Source of the DNA: Megamerina dolium
Lineage: Eukaryota; Arthropoda; Insecta; Diptera; Megamerinidae
Reading direction: 5' to 3'
Length of the DNA stretch: 64,000 nt
NCBI GenBank assembly: GCA_963854835.1
Contig: OY978526.1
Coordinates: 43,067,140-43,131,139, forward strand
This document shows, piece by piece, positions 58,701 through 64,000 of this stretch. Positions within the stretch are counted from its first letter, which is position 1. Each line of letters starts with the position of its first letter. The position numbers and the translations under genes are program-made. Under the pieces are notes generated by a model. The model did no database searches. It was not told where the DNA came from and was given only the letters and a program-made list of their open reading frames with translations.

Positions 58701-59795
58701 TAAGTGCAGGGAATGTAAGAAATAAAGCCAATTAGGAAGAAATCACTTTCGTCGCCATCTAAAATTATTAATAAATTTTTGTGACAATTTCTTGTATAGT
58801 GGTGATCTAGGTGGCATGGGTTACACAACGCATAGTCGCTCTACTGAGAAAAGTTATTAAAAAATGAACTTCATTATTGAAAGAAATGTGTTATTCCTTA
58901 TATTGGATATTAATATGCTCCTAATGTGGAGTTATTTTGCATAGACATTTTTTATCTTACATTTTTTTGTAATAAAATGAAAATCAAAAGTTGCCTTTAT
59001 ATGAGTAAATAAACCTTACAAAATATATTCTTTTTGTAATGACATTTTGAGGTGCCAAAGCCTAATCTAATTCTAAACCTATCGCATCTACAGCGGTTGA
59101 AATTGTTTTTCTTACTGGATAGGCGCCACAAGAATGACTAAAATAAAGAATTCGTTTTGTTTATTCTCATTTAGTAGAATAAATGATGATATAAATAATA
59201 TTTTACGTCTTTATTTTTCATTCCGAAACCGTTTTCTAGAAAAAGGCGTTCACGCCACCTTAACGTACAAGAAGACATGAAGCGTGTCACTTATTGTATA
59301 AATCTGAACGTTTATAATATTTTTGTATGTATTTGGGGTATTGAAGTAATTTTTTATACTGAACCTACGATTGTAGACTTGTACTCATTTTGAGAATATC
59401 TTTTATTTTTTCTATCTAGGTATACTATTTCTATTCTACTACATAACATACATGAGAGCATATATATACTATAGTCGCATATACACTTCTCTCTGCAATC
59501 GACAATAGGATTCACTAGTTTGTGGGAATAAGGAAGTATTTGAAATTTTATTAAAAGTTTTTGGTTCAACTTTATGTCATCAGTAGCAAAGACAATGCTG
59601 TTGTTGTTGTTGTTGTTGTTATTATTACTCTTACAATAAGTGGTATTATTGTGCGTGCATATGTGTATGTATGTATGGTGGTTGATTGTTGTAGTTTGTT
59701 TTGGAAATTTGTTGTAGTAATTGAGTTGAACATTTGCCACTATTGTGCATTTAATTTAATGAAATTATGCTTAATACTCTGACAACGGAAACAGT

Positions 59796-59830
59796 GGCAG
59801 CAACAGCAGCAGCAGCAGCAACAGCAGCAG
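59796..59830. repeat. (CAG)n / CAA-interrupted trinucleotide tract
   Basis: GGCAGCAACAGCAGCAGCAG-type units cover 35 bp. They would encode polyglutamine if translated, but no surrounding gene frame is evident. Confidence 0.9.
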
Positions 59831-60590
59831 TTGAAGAAGATGAAGAAAAGGAGAAGAGTCAATAATAAATACAATACAGGCAACAGCTGACATTAACTTT
59901 GTTATTTGAGGTTATTCCTTTGTTCCATATACCTTTTTTGTGTACTCTTGTTTCTCCTTGCTGTTAAATTGTGGAATTTAGAATCTTGTATCATCTTATT
60001 AACCAAAAAGTAAAGGAATCATTTTTGTTGTTGTTGTTTTCTTTTCTATTGTCTCTATATATTTTTGGTATAGTCATTGTAGTCATAATAGTTTTAGTTA
60101 TGATACTTGAATGTGTTCGTGTGTGTGTGTATGTGTGTATTATTGTTTCATCTCCTTTTTGATAGTTGATATGTTTATGTATACTTGAATATAGTTTTTG
60201 GGTCGACACTTTCAGTTTAGTTCATGTAAATATCTTTATGTGCCCATTCATTCTCGTATACATATTGGATTAACTTGATGACTTTTATTTTGTTAATTTT
60301 TCCTATCTTTTTTATTTTGATTTTTTTTTTTTAGAATAAATTCAATTTCAAACTTACACAATAAATATTTTAGTAAAGTGTCATTCTGTTTTACAAACAC
60401 TTGGAACATGGAAACTTTTTCAGTTTAGTAAATTACAAAACCGCAACACACACATACACACACACACACCCACGTACAGTAACTATATCAAATTTAAACC
60501 ACAACACGAATAGTAGGGTTTCATTAAAGTTACTGCTTTAAGAACAACATAAAAGTAACCATGAACATATACATAGAACGCTATATAAAC

Positions 60591-60609
60591 TCACACACAC
60601 ACACACACT
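60591..60609. repeat. (CA)n microsatellite
   Basis: Nine uninterrupted CA units are present. Confidence 0.9.
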
Positions 60610-61002
60610 CACATGCCCACACAGACACACATTCTAAATGTCAATATTGAATTTATTTAAAATGTTTGGAAATTCTTTACAATTGGTTTCAAGTGTTTAT
60701 ATGTTAATACTACATTCATGTAAATATATTTAGCATACGTATATGGTATAATATATGTTAACTGCATACACACATGGAATAATACTCCAACCAAAATTAT
60801 GTAAATATAATCAAATAGAATGCATATATTATTTATGCCGCAATTTACATAACAAGAATAATAACAATAATTATATTTATAATATTTATACGCAATACAT
60901 CATTATTATAGCAACAGCGACCATAGTAATGGTTTGCAAGCCACAAACAATAACAAATTAAAATCACGCAAAACAGAGAAAAATATTTTATATAACCAAA
61001 GA

Positions 61003-61003
<1 letters not shown>

Positions 61004-61036
<33 letters not shown>
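61004..61036. repeat. (TA)n microsatellite
   Basis: Sixteen uninterrupted TA/AT units are present. Confidence 0.95.
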
Positions 61037-61038
<2 letters not shown>

Positions 61039-61831
61039 TATTTGGTATGTAAGCATGTAGTATAATATATTGAAGGCTTTACTGCACAATTTTAATGACA
61101 ACAATAACGGCAATGGTAATAGAAGTAGCAGCAGCAGCAACAACAATAAATGTAATAAAAACGTTACGCCAAGATAAATAGCACACATGCATTCATACAA
61201 TTCACCAGCACCAACAAATCTCTAAATATACTCTAAATGAATATAATGTCAGCAGGAAATTGCTATCTCGCCATATAAATATAAATATCGGTACCCTCAG
61301 GATACAATGAAACTCAAGGTATGTTCTCCTTACATCCTTTTCTGTAGTAAAAAAATTAAGTTTTGGTATTTCATGGCAAAACTTCATGTGTCTATTTATC
61401 AAGCTTTAATATTTCTTGCAGGTACAATATTTTATAAATTGTATTTAAGAATGAAATCAATGTTCTCTTGTGTCACTCAATTAGATTGCCTAATTAGCGT
61501 TGAGCACTGAAACACAATGTTTTCTCGCTACGTTTATACTCCTTTTTAAAATTTACAAGATCATTTGAAATTGATTTAGCCAGGCCACATATCTCTGATT
61601 AACGATCGTGGTCTTATTGAGAGCAAATTCTTATGTTGTTTTAACTTATATTAGGTGAGTTTTCAAGTTTTTTTTTCTTCAATTTTAGTTTTATTGAATC
61701 TTTTAATTAACACTTAGAACTAACAATGAAGTTTCGTATATATATAATTTGTATACATCTAAATTGTCTTCAAATGTAACACGTCGTTTCACTTGCCTTG
61801 GCTAAATTCTTCTTGGAGAGTTTGAACAGTT

Positions 61832-61864
61832 CATCAGCTACAAGCAGAATGCTTGTAGCTGATG
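61832..61864. other. perfect 15-bp hairpin with 3-nt loop
   Basis: CATCAGCTACAAGCA (61832-61846) and its exact complement at 61850-61864 flank GAA. Neither neighbouring base pair extends the stem. The surrounding 61500-62530 looks like old, unclassified repeat-derived sequence. Confidence 0.85.
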
Positions 61865-64000
61865 TCAGTCTGATTAGAGTTTTTCTACATTTGAAGGTGT
61901 TTGGCGTAAGAGTTGGACACCTTCATAGTCAATTTGAGTTTGGATTGTTAGTCTAGGAGCCAGACCAATTAATTTCAATTTGATCAAGATGCTTTCCGAA
62001 ATATACTATTTCTTTTTGATTTGCACAGGTGATATGGACTCCTGCATAGAATGTATGTGACGCAAGCTTGACTTGACTGGAATATTCAGTTTATATGAAG
62101 GCTTTATGTTTTACCACAAATTGCTTAACTGATAGTCAATATATTCTTTAGTTTGCTTAAAATATCTTCATACCTGACCGTACGATCAAGCAGCTGGGTT
62201 GTATCAATATATACTGTTACGCAGTATGTCTTTTTTTATATAGGTTTCTTGTATAGTGCTTACAATATGGTGAACTTGCTCGAGTCTGGAATAATATATG
62301 AGGTAAAAACTGTAGGTCATTATGTTGGCTAACCAAAATCGGTGTTCTCTGGAAATTCCATGAATATACAAATGATATTATTAGAGCCAGTTCATTCCAC
62401 GGGATCATATCATTAACACGCAATTCGATCTTGAAGTTTTGATGCATTTGAGGTATCGTATTTATTACATTCGGCCGGGATATTATGCGGAAGGAACTTG
62501 ACGTCTATTGCTCGATAATGCCTTACATATTCCAATATAACATCATATCTGTACTATTGATATAATGTAAAAAAAATAACGTACAAGGGAATTGGCATTG
62601 GTATCTCATCAACAACCACTTTTAACCGAATTTCGATTAATAATTAACTTTTACCTATAAACTCCACTCCTAGTGTGGCTCTAAACTTTCTTGCAAAATG
62701 CATTTGAAGATGAAAGTAAAACATTTTGATTACATAGAACACCTTTAGATCGCGAAGACAAATTTGACAATGAAGGACACATGCTCACTCTGATATGCCA
62801 TATGTGGAGATCAGAAGAACAATAAATAGAATTAGATTAATAGAACAGACGACATGATCCATGGTCGACCAAAATGAAATAGAGCAAAAGCACCAAAAGA
62901 ATAATTATTCTCCGTTGTATTTTAACAGAATATTATATATTTTGAAACATTCAAACCATATATTGCTTTCCTTTGAAACATTGAACCAACATTGCTGCAA
63001 TCAGAGTTTAAAATTTCAGGGTGAGTCCTCTCGAAATAGTCTTTGAGTTCGACTGCATGGAAAAAGGCAATATGTAGTTGTGTTTTACTTAACTAGCTCT
63101 AAGACACAGACGCACCAAATTACCGTAGTTGAAGTGTATTTTATATATTAATGACACTTAGTTTTTACCTATTCCACTATTCCTATTGGGTAAATGTAGA
63201 TATTGTATTCAACACCACAAACACATGTGAAAACATATGCACCGTCACGCTTGCCACATTCACAACAAACAATGTATGCATGTACATATTTATAATGCTT
63301 GTCCGGGCATACGGTACGTATGGGCATCATAATACACGATTACACTAGTTAGTTATTTCACATACGCCATGGTGTACTCACCATCCTACGTGCATTTCGG
63401 TTATACCTTGGGGCAAGATGCAGACTTCTGTTCACGTTTACACCAATATGCATATACTTGTATTATATACACCTGTACATGTATATACTTATATGAATAC
63501 CTACATTTGTACATATTTGTGTATATGTGACTCATATTGTCAGCAGCATCGTTAGAATGTTTGCATACAAGTAGAGGTATGTGTAAGTAAAAAAAAAATG
63601 GAAAGGAAAAGAGTTGAATAGGTTGCGAAAAATACATATTCATACACACATATGCATGCGTAGAAAATGTAGGTACTTGCATATACGTATTTATATCTAC
63701 CATTCGAGATATATGAGTCACGTGAATTTGTTGTAAAATTTATAAGCGCACATATGAAACCACTATGAAAAGGTACGTTCATATGTGCAAACATGCATGT
63801 TTGTCTAGATCTGCTAGCTGCTCACAGACGAGTACATGTGTATGTGGTTGGCTAATTCCCAAGCAATGAATATATGCTTCTTTATGCACTGTAGATGTGC
63901 ATATTCAAATATTTTTAAAATTCTGCTGTGTTGGTCATACAATTTTCGTACTCTTATAGTATAAGAAGAGGAAGAGATTTTTCAATATTCCAAATTTCAT
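61865..64000. other. gene-free end of window
   Basis: No gene is firmly identified. Minus-strand stretches between 62130 and 62555 have a protein-like look (for example AIDVKFLPHNIPAECNKYD and VTVYIDTTQLLDRTVRYED) broken by stops and frame changes; I cannot name the family. From 62600 on the sequence is ordinary AT-rich DNA with ACATATGCATA-type repeats. Confidence 0.4.

Larger units (their letters stand above)
58701..61831. other. gene-free spacer with many microsatellites
   Basis: Holds (TTG)n at 59599-59620, (CAG)n at 59796-59830, CA-rich tracts at 60442-60470 and 60591-60609, and (TA)n at 61004-61036. Open frames across these tracts are low complexity and not called as genes. Confidence 0.5.

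Noticed and set aside
59354..59740. 128-codon open frame on the minus strand
   Set aside because: Contains an Asn run produced by the (TTG)n microsatellite and otherwise AT-driven residues.

Overview
The window looks like non-coding DNA of a higher fly. It is strongly AT-rich, is full of ACATACATA/TATGTATG-type and (CA)n/(TTG)n/(CAG)n simple repeats, and holds no convincing host exon, tRNA, rRNA or snRNA gene. The mobile elements (DD41D 'rosa'-type, several mariner subfamilies, an RTE-type LINE fragment, a tRNA-headed SINE) fit a dipteran. A tephritid fruit fly is my best guess, because the DD41D rosa group was first described from Ceratitis rosa; this is inference, not proof. The window is either intergenic or inside a very large intron, and nothing here decides between the two.

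Layout. Positions 1-5850 show only simple-sequence intergenic/intronic DNA. From 5851 to 13035 three well-preserved but different IS630-Tc1-mariner elements follow one another: a Tc1-like element (5851-7426, IR/DR ends, TA target duplication, internally deleted transposase), a DD34D mariner (9247-10502, minus strand, one premature TAG) and a DD41D rosa-type element (11746-13035, minus strand, one extra base in a homopolymer). A SINE copy lies between the first two. Positions 13036-22200 are gene-free apart from microsatellites and a long-looped inverted repeat at 20683-20827. From 22.2 to 31.9 kb there are decayed mariners of at least three subfamilies, two DD41D scraps, a SINE with clear A and B boxes (27531-27862) and a TTAA-flanked MITE (31191-31852). 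At 36.2 kb a 700-bp element with a 7-bp flanking duplication carries a short Myb/SANT-like ORF. Three more SINE copies lie at 37.9, 38.9 and 41.8 kb.

Two copies of a 1.2-1.6 kb repeat face each other (42316-43926 plus, 47344-48561 minus). Each is built internally from dimeric ~300-bp subunits. From 50 to 57 kb there are remnants of a Tc1-like element, a Jockey-superfamily LINE C-terminus, a 5'-truncated RTE-type LINE with a (GTAA)-type tail, and a mellifera-type mariner. The last 7 kb is gene-free, with microsatellites and a perfect 15-bp hairpin at 61832-61864.

No operon-like or multi-gene functional system is present. What can be read is a history of DNA transposon, SINE and LINE insertions. 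The items most worth checking are the 36.2 kb SANT-ORF element, the subunit-built inverted repeat pair at 42-48 kb, the hairpin at 20.7 kb, and the near-intact DD41D transposase.
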